From: Hygrocybe punicea | Lineage: Eukaryota > Basidiomycota > Agaricomycetes > Agaricales > Hygrophoraceae | Reading direction: 5' to 3' | DNA length: 64,000 bases | NCBI GenBank assembly: GCA_963556145.1 | Contig: OY744466.1 | Location: 3,720,001-3,784,000, forward strand | Shown: positions 1-12,147 of the stretch, piece by piece | How positions within the stretch are numbered: the stretch's first letter is position 1 | How the letters are laid out: each line of letters starts with the position of its first letter | Notes under the pieces: generated by a model | What the model was told of the DNA's origin: nothing | Seen by the model: only the letters and a program-made list of their open reading frames with translations | Database searches by the model: none | Translations under genes and position numbers: made by a program

Positions 1-240
1 CCTGTGGTTGGCTGGCCTCGCGTGTGTTGGCGGTGCGTGGAGGTGGGCATGGAGTTGGGTGTGGTGTGGTTGATGGGTTGTGGGCGCGGGTGCAGTTGTT
101 TCGGCGTTGCTGGGGTGAGTTGTTTGGCGTTTGGTGTGTGCATGTGGGTGGATGTGGGTGTTGTCACATTGTTCGCGTTGTTTGGTTTGTTGGGTTGTTG
201 ATGATCATGTGATGCACTGAAATGGTCCGTGCACCAAACA
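1..240. other. G/T-rich segment, no gene recognised
   Basis: The plus strand is strongly G/T rich. The two short open frames here look like composition artefacts: their proteins are only Cys, Val, Gly and Trp rich. The wording resembles the GC-rich interior of the hAT-like MITEs at 19.5-19.8 kb and 52.0-52.6 kb, so this may be the end of another such element, but I cannot prove it. Confidence 0.3.
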
Positions 241-339
241 AACCTATATAAACTCCCGAAACTCAGCTATCTATTTTGGGGCAGCACCCCAATTAAGTAG
301 ATATACAATAAATTAGATAATAGTATTAAAAATTTAACT

Positions 340-610
340 CTACAATTCCTAATGGAATCCGAATGGATTCTGAGTTGAGTCCAATGCAGAATAAATGCTA
401 GGACTTTACTCGGAATTCCATAGGATTCCTCAGATTCCTAGTATTCCACTCGGATTCCACTTGGAATCAGCTGGGACTAGGAATGCACTAGGACTGAGTT
501 TATAGTGATAATTCTAACAATTTGGCTAGACTTGAAATTCACTTGGAATCCACTTGGAATCCTAGGAATCCGAGCCTTCCGATCGGATTCCACTTGGAAT
601 GTGTGGCTCA
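340..610. repeat. cluster of degenerate TCCACTTGGAAT motifs
   Basis: An AT-rich stretch holds many copies, in both orientations, of a partly palindromic motif built on GGATTCCACTTGGAATCC, for example near 454, 538-562 and 585. Such clusters are common near the ends of fungal DNA transposons, but no terminal inverted repeat or target duplication was found, so its nature is open. Confidence 0.5.
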
Positions 611-689
611 GTGTAAAGTGCTCACCAGTATGACCACAATCCAAATCCATCCCCATGGACGTTGACACGTGAAGGACCCAGCTGAGACA

Positions 690-3600
690 ACAGACATTTA
701 CACGTCTAACAGATGAACAACGTCTTGACTACATGAAGAAAGGAATTTGCTTCAAATGTCAACGGCCAGGACACATGTCCCGCAATTGTCCTGAACAGAG
801 AGGACAACAACAAGTCTGGTCTATGCAGACCATACCACAAACCCAGAAACAGGAACAGGATGATGTTATGCGATGTGACAAGTGAAAGGTTTTACTTCGA
901 GAAGAGAAGACGGAGATAGAATAGGCATTGAATCACGAAGTGCAGAAGCAGGTTTTTAACAAGTTAAATTACCTGGGGTTACATGCCAAAAGAAGACTAC
1001 TTATATACGTTCTGAGACGTGGCTGTGTAACTAGGTAGAAAAGGAAAGAAGACTATAATAGGAAGAGAGAATGTGTCATATGAACGTCATAAGCGGAGGA
1101 AGAAGAGTCCTATGAGTAATAGACATATGATAAGTGGAAGAAAAGAGGTCCGCATGAGTAAAAGAGAAAGAGTAAGCATAAAGCGACAACAAAGAGAAGA
1201 AAGAAAAAGATATCGGAATCACAGTCACAAGTCACGTATCATAACAGATGATGGCAAAGACACCAGAATCGCTGTGCTTATGGATGAGCTGGCAATGTTG
1301 AAGAAGAAATGAGAGGATTTTTAAAGAAACAATGTGCAGCACAGGAGGCCACGATCGTGTGACTCGGGAATGATGTAACAGTATACAGACAATTCAATAA
1401 CATTTTCACCAAACTCAAAGACCTCTGAAATGACCTACACCGAAACCAAGACCCAGAGCCAAAAGAGGAATGTAACACGTGGCAAGATACCCATGTTACA
1501 GAAGAAGGAGAAGAAAGAACACAAGAAACACAAAACATTGAGCAAGTTTACATGCATCAATGCGAACATAATCATTATGAATGAGAACAAAAAACCATGA
1601 TTGAATCGGAATTCAATGCTGCAGAAATGATCATTGCTATGCGCAACACAACCATGGGCTATGCCCTTGACCTACTCAATGACTATGACATTCATGGACA
1701 GTGGACAGAAAAGATCTCACCTGGCTTAGTTCTTTCGCTTATTCGCTGACCGAGCAATGAAGCCATCAAGTGGTTAGTGCAGGAAATGCCACAAGATTCC
1801 CCACATGAACCATGAACACTTAAACATCACAAAAAAAGATTCCAAATTGCAAATGGCACTTTTAGTTCACAGCTTTGTCACTGTCCCACAGGATGGCCAT
1901 CAGTACCCAATGACTGTTCTCATTGATTGTGGATGCACAATTTGTGCCATTGACGTCGGCTATGTCAAAGCACACAATATCCCAACAAAACCATATCTCA
2001 ATCCTTTCAACTCATACATGAGTGACAGGACACAACCAAAAACAGGACAAATTACAGAGTATTGTGAGCTTCACTTACATCTCAGCGATTACCAAGAACT
2101 TCTCCATTTCACTGTGACAACATTAGCAAAGATGGAGATATTCCTTGGGTACAACTGGTTAAAGAAACACAACCCAGAAATTGATTGGCGTGAAAACAAG
2201 ATCAAGTTTTCTCAATGTCTTTCTGGATGTGGCGAACCATTCATAATATGATCAGCAGAATTCATTACCATTGTTTGGGAACATCCCCTTTGGTTCGATG
2301 AAGTTGTGGAGGAAACAATGGAGCCTGTGCATTTCTGCTCATTCATGACGAAGTCGACAGAACTCATGATCAAAGTGCAAGAACAACAAGAAGAGAAAAC
2401 CTTTGAAGAATTAGTTCCTGAAACTTATCACAAGTATTGCAATGTCTTTGAACCATCTGGCTTCAATGAACTCCTTGCATGGAAACCATGGGATCATGCC
2501 ATCACACTGAAACCCGATGCACCAGACCATCATGACTATAAACTTTATCCTTTATCACCCATAGAACGACAAGATCTCGACAAATTCCTTGATGAAAATT
2601 TGAAAACAGGAAGAATACGACCATTGAAATCACCATATGCCTCCCCTTTCTTTTTTGTCTCCAAGAAGGACGCTGCCGAATGATGACCAATACAAGATTA
2701 CCGCTGGTTAAATTCTTGAACCGTCGATGATAAATATCCACTTCCACTGATCAATGACATCATCAATCAATTGGCAGATGCAAAATACTTCACCAAACTG
2801 GATGTTCAATGGGGATTCACCAATGTCCGAATCAAGGAAGGAGATGAACATAAGGCCACCTTCCTGACACCAAAAGGATTATTCAAACTAACGGTCATGT
2901 TCTTCAGGTTAAAAAATTCACCACCGACATTCCAACAATTGATGAATCATGTCTTCCGATATGAAATACGAGAAGGCTGGTTGCTGGTATATATGGATGA
3001 CATTCTCATTTTCTCGAAGTCACTTGAAGAAAACAAAAAATGGACAAAACAAGTCTTGAAGATCTTCCATGAAAACAATCTATTCCTGAAGCTGAAGAAG
3101 TGTATGTTCAACAAAGAAAAGGTCAATTATCTTGGACTTGTCGTTGGGCAAGGACAAGTGCAAATGGATCCAGTCAAGACCAATGCAATTACTGATTGGC
3201 CAGTACCCACAAACAAAATGGAATTACAATGATTCATCGGCTTCCTCAATTTCTATTGACACTTCGTAGAAAACGTCTCCCAGATCACAGCTCCATTACA
3301 TCGATTGACAGGCAACGAGAAATGGGACTGGACAGAAGAGCAACAAAATGCATTTGATCATCTGAAAACAATTATTATGACTGATCCGATTCTCATCTTA
3401 CCCGTCCCTGACAAGAAATTCATCATCAAATGCAATGCATCAGATTTTGCAATTGGTGCCATTTTATTGCAAGAACAACCTGATGGTTTTTTCTGTCCTG
3501 TCACATATGTCAACCACAATGACCCCAACAGAACAAAACTACCAGATCTTCGACAAAGAATTGCTCGCAATCATTCAGTGTTTCAAAGAATGGCGACAGT

Positions 3601-5184
3601 TCCTCCTTGGCACAAAAGAACAGATCAATATTTATACTGACCATCGTAATTTGGAATATTATCAAAAACCACAGGACCTCACACAACGACAGACCTGATG
3701 GATCGCTTTCCTACAAGATTATAATTTCCACCTTCTGTATCAGAAAGGATCGCAGAACAAAAAAGCCGATCACCTTTCTCGATGAGTTGATCACAAATCT
3801 GCTGACATCAATAATAAAGGTATGATTGGATTATGTGACTCACTGTTTGTTATACCAGAACAATCCATCCAACAAATCTTACATTTGTCATCGTTGTACG
3901 ACAACATTATTTCCGTCCATCACAATAATCCTGCTGCAGGACACCCAGGATGTGATAAAACAGTTGAGTTAATCTCGCGAATGACAACATGGCCAACCAT
4001 CCAAGACAACATCAAACAATACATTGCAGGGTGGCCGGAATGTCAACAAAACAAACCGCAATGAGGGAAGCAACTTGGTCAACTCTTCCTGCATGAAGCA
4101 CCCATACAACTGGCATACCATTTCCGTCAACATGATCAGCCCCTTACCCAAATCACATGGTTTCGATGCCATTCTGGTTATCATAGACAAACATTCGAAA
4201 CATCCTATTTTCGTTGCCACAAATACAACTTTGACATCTGAAGGTTGGGCACGATTGTTCCGCGATCACGTCTTCAAATGATTTGGCATGCCACGTTTCA
4301 TCGTTTCTGACCATGGTTCTGTTTTCATTTCCCATTTCATCATGGAATTGTATTCCTTGATCAGCATCAAAGGATGACTGACAACAGCCTATCATCCTTG
4401 AGCAGACAGACAAACTAAGTGAATGAATCAGGAATTAGAGATTTTCCTTTGTTACTTCACAAATTATCAACAAGACGATTGGAGTGAATGGCTCGCACTC
4501 GCAGAGTTTGTGTTGGCCAATCACGAATCATCCGCCATTCAAACTTCCCCTTTCTTTGCCATGCAAGGACAACATCCATGGACTGGCCTCAATGTCAATA
4601 CACATACTCCTATCATGAATGAAGCCATCAGTGAGTTTATTACACAAATGAAAGCTATACAACAGAAAATTGGTGAGATCGCTGATGCCACAAGACAAAC
4701 AATGAAGGATAAGTACGATAGTCATGTCAAAGATATTCTCTTTTCTCCTGGTGACAAAGTCTGGCTGAATGGCAAAAATTTGACAACAGATCAACCAAGC
4801 AAAAAACTCAACAATCAACATTTTGGTCCATTCATTGTTCTCAACAAAATCGGCTCTTTGTCTTACAAACTGAAGTTACCCAAAGCCTGGAAAATCTTTC
4901 CTATCTTTAATGTCACCCTACTCTCCCCTTTCCATCCTCCCACCACTGCTGTGCAACAAAAATACCATATTCGCCCTCCCCCTGATATCATCGACAATAA
5001 TGACCATTATGAGATAGAAACAATCCTCAATTCCTGCATACGCCGCAATAAATTATACTACCTCGTTCATTGGCTTGATTATCCTCATGATGAAGATTCC
5101 TGGATCCCTGCCACTGATACGCACTCACCCACGCTGACCACTGAATTGACAAATCGAACAGGTCCTAGCTATCCTTCAAAATAA
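690..5184 (+). pseudogene. Ty3/gypsy chromovirus gag-pol, decayed
   Basis: Gag-pol of an LTR retrotransposon with domains in the usual order. A CCHC zinc knuckle has Cys/Cys/His/Cys codons at 748, 757, 772 and 787. An aspartic protease follows (LIDCGCT, Asp at 1924). The reverse transcriptase has its YMDD box at 2990-3001. RNase H, an integrase with a Zn-binding HHCC remnant and DDE core, and a C-terminal chromodomain (about 4990-5110) complete it, which places it among chromoviruses. It cannot work. At least nine in-frame TGA codons stand where Arg is conserved, for example KKDAAE-stop-stop near 2681, FIGFLNFY-stop-HFV near 3257 and FK-stop-FGMP near 4279. The RNase H motif reads CNASDFA and the integrase motif VNMIS, each with Asn for a catalytic Asp. 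The first Cys of the integrase CxxC is Trp. No clear 5' LTR was found. Confidence 0.92.
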
Positions 5185-5984
5185 GCCTGACATGCTGTGA
5201 CTTCGCGATGGCTCGCGACTACTCGTGCGACCTTTCGATTGTATCACGAACATCTCCAATGAAGTCGCGGACCAAGAAAGAAAACCTTCGAATCGGATCG
5301 AGTCCTAGACTCTTGCATAATCGTTCACCTTTCATACAGCAATGCCCTGTTTCATCTTAGATAGACTAACTCGTTTAGAACACTTATTCCTTTTCTCCCA
5401 CCAGACTCCTTTGTTCTTCCTTTGTTACAAGACTATCTTCATCCTCCTTTTAGGATCATTTTTGGCTACATTTTCATGTGATTCATACATATTCCTTTCT
5501 TTTGACCCCTATTAGAGTAAAGTTTCTTTCTTTCCACGACTTTTTACTTCTCCTCCAATCTCCGACCGTCGACATATAAAATAGCTATGTAGATTATGCT
5601 TAATCACCAGAGAGAACACATTGTTCCCCCCTTCCCACTTCATTATCTCCCTTGAAAATCATCACGACATTACTTTCTTCGAGCTCAACTATTGCCGACT
5701 TTAGTTCAATACCTCAACCTTTTATCATTGTCACGACTTTAATCGCTAAGTCGCATTATCGATCGCAATCATCGCGATACTCATAGAAGCTAAAATACTT
5801 CACTTAGTTGTAATCGCACCAGTCACAGAGTGTTGTTTGTAGTGCACAGCACCTTGACTAGCGTATCACCACCGACACTGCTTATTGCCAGGATCTCATC
5901 AACGATTTTCACAAATCCCACCCCCATGCTCCCTCTTCTTCTTCTCTCCGTTCAGTATTTACATTACCCCCTTCCATTATTCCT

Positions 5985-6345
5985 CCTTTTTCTTCTTCCA
6001 CCATTCTGCTTACTATTTACCCCCACAATGCCACCCTTATCACTGATGGCTCAAAAAACCATGAATTCCATAAATATGTCTTCCCTCCCGGCGTTACCCA
6101 TGCCTATCTCTACGAAACTGCTCCCGTCGATGCTATCACCTCCATCATCAAAATCACCCCTCCCATCATCGCCCCTGCTCACATTGCCAATACCACTGGT
6201 GTCGGAAACCTTGATTTCAATACCCACAAAAAAACCTGTCCCTATGCCTTCCCCATCTCACACTGTTATTGCCTCCCTTCACCTATCCCCTCTGCTGCCC
6301 TTTCCCATGAATATGATATCATGACTCCTCATCGTTTCTCCCTCC
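5985..6345 (+). pseudogene. ORF remnant downstream of gypsy pol, PUA/EVE-like appearance
   Basis: One frame (codons at positions divisible by 3) stays open and reads like a real globular protein: NATLITDGSKNHEFHKYVFP, then a segment rich in Ala/Ile/Pro, then GVGNLDFNTHKK and YAFPISHCY. The spacing of a G(V/L)GN..FN motif followed by YAFPI resembles PUA-like (EVE/ASCH-type) proteins of fungi; this is an impression from memory. No start codon is visible in frame. It lies between the chromodomain end and the LTR-like segment, so it may be cargo or a captured fragment in the 3' part of the retroelement. Confidence 0.35.
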
Positions 6346-7221
6346 TCCCTTCCTCATTTATCCACAATCACCCCTAACCCCGATCACCTCGTTTATTGAT
6401 ATTACCTGCCCTAAACTCTTTCTTATATATACTTCTCTTCTTTTTCTTTTTTTTCTTTTGCTCTTTTCCTCTTCGCTTCCATGTCTGCATCTGCTGTCTT
6501 CCACTCCTCTTCCCCCTATTTCCATGAACTTCCCCCTCGCTTTCGTGTCGCTCGTTCCAAACGCCATTTCTGTCATCGTAATGTATGCTTTTCCCCTGAC
6601 TTTTATTCCCCTTCTTCTTTTGGCTCCAAACACCCAACAGCGTCCATCGCTCATCTCAGCGTCAACCTTCTTCTCACTCCCCCTATCTTCTACTCTACAT
6701 GTCCTCTTGGTCCTCCCCCTCCTGCCATGCTGCAGCCTGCCGACTGTCCCCATCTGGTTCTCTGACACTCCCATCAATCCTTACGTGGAATTCCATGACT
6801 GTGCTTTTGTGTGTGACTCCCTCATCCTTCCGGTTATAATAATTGGGATGATTCTCCTTGTTCCAGGGGTATTGTCACATCTCACTCCGATCTTACCACC
6901 AATTCCGACCCTGCTTCCAATGATGATGTCATTACTTGGGTTCAGAACATCATTGATGACAACCAAAGATGGTATCCTGATCCCAGACAATATCCCCATC
7001 ATCCGATCACCACCAACAAGTCATGAACATCACATACCCTCATACATGCCCTTAACAACACCACATAACATAATCACCGGATCAGCTACTTGCTATCACC
7101 AGACCCACGACACAGTCATTGGCCACCATGTTGGTACCCCAAAACGTGTAAACCATGAACCAAGTGAAGATGCCGTTCATCTCGGAGCCCAGCCTCCTCG
7201 TCACCATGCATCATGACAAAG
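6346..7221 (+). other. pyrimidine-rich 3' region with ORF fragments
   Basis: C/T-rich sequence with several overlapping open frames. One, at 6481-6765, begins MSASAVFHSSSPYFHELPP. A later stretch, about 6870-7023, reads DDVITWVQNIIDDNQRWYPD and ends at TGA. They look like broken coding sequence rather than random DNA, but I recognise no family. They probably belong to the same retroelement as the preceding fragment. Confidence 0.3.
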
Positions 7222-7494
7222 AAGCCCACCCTAAAGTCATTTTAGTATATAAACCCAAACATTTGTAGCCAGTATTCCCTAAGTCTAGTCTAGCTACTCT
7301 TCCCCCAATCGCCACCTTGACTACCCAGACAAATCCTCCCTCCCCTTTACTCTTTGTACTTGCTTATTCTATAATCTCTCCTCAGTTTGGTTGATTGTTG
7401 CCGGAGCTCGCAATTAAGACCACGATCCATAACATACACTGACAACCCTTGGTCAGGATTAATCTTCCGAAGCCACCCTGAACCTGCATCTACA
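7222..7494 (+). repeat. LTR-like segment (plus orientation)
   Basis: It contains a TATA box (AGTATATAAA near 7245), then a pyrimidine-rich leader, and ends in a CCACCCTGAAC...CTACA block that matches the end of the LTR at 21967-22759 (CCACCCTGACC...TTTACA). The sequence right after 7494 continues the minus-strand gag of another element, so the LTR end appears to cut that gag. The left end was not found, so start and length are uncertain. It may be the 3' LTR of the gypsy element to the left or a separate solo LTR. Confidence 0.45.
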
Positions 7495-8241
7495 CTGATA
7501 TGGACCATTTACTCTCATCTTCTGAGCCAGGATAAAGCTTATACATGGCCTTTGTGAACTCTTCATAAGTTGATGCTGGTGAGTACTCGTCAAGCGATTC
7601 CCAAAGTCCGGCAGAATACATGTCAAAGTAGCACAATACATATCTCTTTTTGTCAACAGCATCAGCTACTGTGCATGAACCGAATTGGGCCTCAAGCTCA
7701 TCAAAGTACTGGTGAAGCTCACGTGGGTGTTCCAGAGAGAAGCTGGGAGCGGTATTATGGCTGCAAGCAGGCATTTGCAGTGGTGCTGCCATTGCTAGAG
7801 ATTGCTAGAGTTGAGGATGGTGGTGTGGGTGGATGTGATGGGGTAGATGATGAGGGTATAGAGCTTGGTAGGGTAGGAATAGAAGAATTGGGAGTGGATG
7901 TGGATGGTAAGTTAGAAAGTGGACCAGAAGAGGGGTTGGAAGGGTGTTGAGACAAAGAACTGCTGGCTGGTGTGGGAGATTGTGGAGTGTAATTGCGCAG
8001 AGAACCATGAAAGTCTAGAGGTGTGTGGGTGAATGAGAACAAAACCGATGTGAGACATCATGTTCAGAATTGGAGGAACTTTCAGTGAGTTCATTGAGGT
8101 CACTGTTGAAGCCTGGGATATTTCAAGGAGTTGTTGCAGGTTGTTGTGCTTGATGCTGTATTGAGCTATGAGTATAATATCTGTTAGTAGCCATGGTGCT
8201 CGAACTAGATGCATTGGTTGAAGGAGTGGTTTAGATTTCAA
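7495..8241 (-). pseudogene. gypsy Gag fragment (second element)
   Basis: The minus-strand frame at 7490-7792 contains HPRELHQYFDELEAQFGSC, ...KKRYVLCYFDMYSAGLWESL and YEEFTKAMYKLYPGSEDES, the capsid-like core of Gag in basidiomycete Ty3/gypsy elements. Upstream is a Ser/Pro/Thr-rich N-terminal part (about 7755-8042). The two parts are in different frames. The switch falls at a 10-bp tandem duplication of CTAGCAATxx near 7795-7810, which explains the frameshift. The protein is cut at 7494 by the adjoining LTR-like segment. Confidence 0.75.
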
Positions 8242-10174
8242 GTCCCCTCATGGTGGGCTCCAGAAAATGATACAGTTTCTATGTCTATGACCCCAGATGA
8301 AGAGGTAATAAAAGAGGAAAATGTCACAAAGGTGCAAATGGGACTTGGGATACTCCTGATGGTAATGCGATAAAGCGTGATGAAATGTGCAATCAAATAA
8401 ACAAATGTGAGGTCGCAATGCAGTGATAAACAAGGATTGGAAGGCTTAACTGGGTGTCCTAGATGACAGTGCAGTATGCGGTGATAATGCAATGAGATGG
8501 AGATTCTTCGCTATGACTTATGTCATGATAGTGGAGAGTACACAACAAGAAGAGACGCAGATTGAGTGAGAATGATTGGTTTTTTTAGAACTAAAATGCA
8601 AACTGGTAGAGAGGGGAGAACTGGGTTCTTCGTTCTTTTTGCTACTACAGGATATTCTTTATATTTTAAAGGGATAGGGGTTTAAGGGTGGATAAGTGAA
8701 ATAGAAATGTGGTGAGATTTCGCATGAAAGTGACGAAATGGCAATGAAATAGTGAAGGATTTGAAATAAAGGCGAATATCACATGAAAGTCAGCGAAAGG
8801 AAGAGAATAAACCAGATGAATTACATTTCTGGCATCGGACTTGGTGTCCGAATGTGTAGGACGTGTTTAACAGTGGTGTTTCATTGTGTTGAGACTGGGT
8901 CATGCAGTTAAAATAAAGTGAAGATGTCGAAGCCACGTGCGCATAGATCAGTGTAAGTAGCACAGGTCACACACAGTGCACTGATGTTTTGCACATACAC
9001 TGGATGCGGGAGAGTCATAGGAAAGCTAGGAATGGCCATATGAGAGATTCCATGCTCAAAGGGGGAAGCTGCATATCACTGCAACAGCAAAAGTAAGTAA
9101 CACCATGTGCCTCATCAGAATGAGATGAGTAAGGGCCAAAAGCAAAAGAGAGCAAGGGGGCAGGAAGTGGTATGGATGCTGAAGGAACAGAACATTCAAG
9201 AGAAGGATAAAAATAGTTGTTGATGTTGGTATCAAAGTCATCAGCAGAAGGTGGAGGTGAGACTGGAGGTGAATGCAAAGGAGGTGGAGAAAAGAGCCAA
9301 GCATCAAAAGGAGAATAAAGTGGAATAAAGAAAGAGGTGTTAAATTGGGGAGGAGAGGAGATGAATGAAGAGAGTGACAAGGGTACAGTGGAAGGTGGGA
9401 CAGAAAAGAGAGGACATGCCTGCACCCATGTGTTGAAGTTGTTGTCATTGTCGTCAACAGCATTTTTATCCACACAACTCCCATCAGCCATATTCCAGAA
9501 TCCATGGGGCTAATACATCCCTCAACGGAAACCTCTGAGATGCCCTCTGAGGCAGTAGAGATCATACCTGCTGAGAGTGAAGTGCCAAAGTCGACAGTAA
9601 TTGTATAGTTCCCCATCAAGAATATTGAGCAGATGGGTGAAGTGTCGTCTGAGGAAAAGAGGAGGTAAATTGAGATGAAGCTGGGTGTAGACAAAGTATC
9701 AGTTGATGATATGTTGGAGTGTGATGATGAGATTGAGAATGTGGAAAACATGTTGGCAAGTCTAGGGGTGGTGAAAGGCAGTAAATTCCTGAAGATGACA
9801 AAGGACATACTCACTCTGAACAGCACCATTGAATAGGTGATGCCAAGTAAGCAGTGGTAAGATGAAGAAGATATGGGTTAGACCACTGAATGAAGTTGAA
9901 CCAATTGAAAGGGCAATTCTGAGGCCAGGAGTAATGATTGTTCCAGAAGAGAGGATGTGGCCAAGAGAAGTGATGGTAATGGTGTGCAGAGTTAGTAATG
10001 AGATGATGATCACTGGTGTAGTGGTTATTGTCTCAATTTAAGGTAAGGGTGCAATGACAGTAGCAGGGAAGAGAGTGATGAACTGTGAGAAGATATTGAT
10101 AGTGGTTTAAGAAGGAAGAGTGGAGTTAAAAACATGGAATGCTTGAAAAATATAAGATGGTGGCATAATCACAT
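8242..10174 (-). other. 3' region and probable LTR of second gypsy element
   Basis: On the minus strand this lies between the pol end (10175-10611) and the next gag. It has a possible TATA near 8655-8665 and long open frames rich in Ser, Pro, Phe and Leu (9015-9491, 9056-9829, 9762-10013). One contains NAVDDNDNNFNTWVQACPLF, which recalls the DDVITWVQN stretch near 6930 downstream of the first gypsy pol. No LTR boundary could be placed. Confidence 0.35.
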
Positions 10175-10611
10175 GGTACTCTGATGTGCTTCATATTCTA
10201 GAATCAGGTCTTGAGCATAGTGCAAATTAGAAACTGGATCCCAAGTATTTTCATTGGCAGGGTAACCTCTCCATTTGACAAGGTACTCCTTTTTGCATTT
10301 GTGATAATGGTGATTGATGATTGACTCCACATCATATTCTTCCTGTTTATTGATGATATCAGGAGGAGAATGTAAGGTGTCATTGATGATGGGAGGGTGA
10401 AGTTGATCGTCAATATGAGCAGGATGGAGTAGTGAAACATGGAAGACAGGGTGAATCTTCCAGGAGAGGGGGAGCTTGAGTCAAAAAGTGACATTAGAAA
10501 CTTGGTCAATGATAGGAAATGGTCCAGTTCATTGAATGTCTAATTTCTTCATGAGGCATCCAGTATTAAGGTTTCATATGTCAAGCCAAACAAGTTGTCC
10601 AAAATCAGTCA
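10175..10611 (-). pseudogene. gypsy pol C-terminus with chromodomain (second element)
   Basis: Minus-strand translation gives the integrase tail (KLDIQxTGPFPIIDQVSNVT, then LPLSWKIHPVFHVSLLHPAH) followed by a chromodomain: YDVESIINHHYHKCKKEYLV, then KWRGYPANENTWDP. The order and motifs are those of Ty3/gypsy chromoviruses. In-frame stops occur, including one in the integrase tail where Arg is expected. The 5' part of pol is missing because a Tc1/mariner fragment joins at about 10612. Confidence 0.85.
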
Positions 10612-10941
10612 TTGTTATGGACAACTGTCATATTCATAAACACCCAGAGATTTTGGAGCTCATTGAGTCACAGTAAGCAATCATTTGCCCAGATTGATCT
10701 CTACTAAAATATATTCAGTGGCATGCATTATGAATTCTTGCCACCATACTCCCCTGACTACAACCCCATCGAACTAGCCTTCTCAGCAATGAAATACCAC
10801 CTACATCGTCGTGGTGAATATACCCGTTTGGCAATGACTGAGTTGTCCAATACGGAGATATATTGTACACTGCTTGAAGCTCTTTATCAGACTACTGAGG
10901 CTGATGTATTTGGATGGTTCCACCATTGCGGTTATGTATGA
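10612..10941 (+). pseudogene. Tc1/mariner-type transposase, C-terminal fragment
   Basis: The translation runs MDNCHIHKHPEILELIESQ, then an interrupted stretch, then FLPPYSPDYNPIELAFSAMK and ...LLEALYQTTEADVFGWFHHC GYV before a stop. MDNCxxH and PPYSPDxNPIE are the second and third parts of the DDE catalytic core of Tc1/mariner (DDE_3) transposases. The N-terminal two thirds are absent and at least two stops interrupt the left half. It is related to the transposase at 21330-23230. Confidence 0.88.
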
Positions 10942-11515
10942 TATCTGATACCCTATGTAAATTTCCAGACGGTGAATTCATGTCATGTAAGAATATGCAG
11001 ATGGGGAGAAGAATGAAAGCAAGATAGCTCCCTGTGGATCTAAAACAGATGAGTACCAGGGGGGGACAGCTGAAACCACAGTAAATGCTAGTAAATGTAC
11101 TGCAGATGGGAAAGCCGTGTGCCGATCTGTGCAACCGTACTTCCATGCATGTTCTCATGTGAGCTGTCAAAAATGTCTTTAGCACCTAGCAAATAAGCAC
11201 TGGAGTGTACATACATAGTTTGACAATGGCTGATGCCCTCTGTGGCCTGCAAGGTCCAACCGACTTCCATACCCATTGCCAAATTTTCGAATTTGGAAAT
11301 GGCTATATTAGAACAAAAATAAGTGGTCAACACCTTGGTTATGGGTATGGGAATGGGGATTTCAAACCACTAGTTGGAATGTGCAAAACTTGCTGAGATA
11401 TGGCCATCCGATTGTAGGGCCTTGGATGAAGTTGTGACTGTGGTGTTATACAAGGTCACGTGCAATACACAATAAACTTGGCAGTCTTGTCTATATGATA
11501 CAATCTCTCTGCACA
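10942..11515. other. no gene recognised
   Basis: Short open frames occur on both strands but none resembles a known protein and none has convincing splice sites. It may be the flank of the Tc1/mariner fragment or the 5' part of the small gene that follows. Confidence 0.3.
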
Positions 11516-11935
11516 GTGCATCCACACAAGCTGTAGTTGATACAGTGATGAAAGAAGGGCCCAGTTCAGTGGCAGCAGGCAAGGGAAAGAAGAGATACAC
11601 CAGCACACAGTCAGCTATCCCCAAGTGAGTGAATATCTTTGTGTTCTCCCATGTAGTAACACTTGGGCATTCCAGGAACTTGTTCATGAAGGAATACTGT
11701 GTGAAGAACCACATTACAAAGGTTGAGTTTGACACTGCTTGGGAAGTGCTTGCAGAAGATGAAAAGCAGGTAAGTGCAGTAGGAAATCAATCATTTATTT
11801 CACTGTTATAAACCTATGTTACATTTGCAGGTCTGGTTCCAGAAGAGCATCAAGATGAAACAAGATATCAAGGAGGCAAAAGCAGTGGCAGTAAAGGTGG
11901 CAAAGGTGGTGGTGGGTTCTTATGTTGGCTGAAGG
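11516..11935 (+). CDS. HMG-box-like gene fragment
   Basis: Three putative exons. The first ends KKRYTSTQSAIPK before GTGAGT at about 11623. The second, about 11672-11769, reads NLFMKEYCVKNHITKVEFDT AWEVLAEDEKQ. It is followed by an intron opening GTAAGT and closing TTGCAG at about 11830, then VWFQKSIKMKQDIKEAKAVA and a stop at about 11933. The pattern of aromatic and charged residues (FM..Y.....AW..L..DEK..WF) suggests an HMG-box-like helix pair, and similar proteins lie in the transposons at 31-33 kb and 44.7-46.9 kb. No upstream start is certain. It may be a transposon relic. Confidence 0.4.
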
Positions 11936-12080
11936 GCGAATGAGGAGTGGGGGAATGGCGGAACAGAATGGGAGTGGGGAGCAGGGGAGTGGGGGAATGG
12001 GGAACAGAATGGGAGCAGGGAGTGAGGGAGTGGGACACAGGGGGGAGTGAGGAGTGGGTGCAGGGGGGAGTGAGGAATAC
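11936..12080. repeat. G-rich minisatellite
   Basis: Imperfect tandem copies of a unit like GGGAATGGCGGAACAGAATG interleaved with GAGTGGGGAGCAGGGGAGTG. It lies just left of the fold-back element and codes for nothing recognisable. Confidence 0.6.
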
Positions 12081-12147
12081 TCTTAATTGTACCCAATTGA
12101 TTGCAATGTTTGTTGTAATATACTAGCAACTTATCTACTGAGAGTGC

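Noticed and set aside
1073..1312. Basic 79-residue ORF in the gypsy element.
   Set aside because: It lies in the degraded gag-protease interval, is very Lys/Arg rich because of A/G-rich DNA, and matches no retroelement domain.
690..5184. TGA read as an amino acid (alternative code or readthrough).
   Set aside because: Host genes in the window end at TGA, and TGA appears at sites expecting CGA; mutation explains it better.
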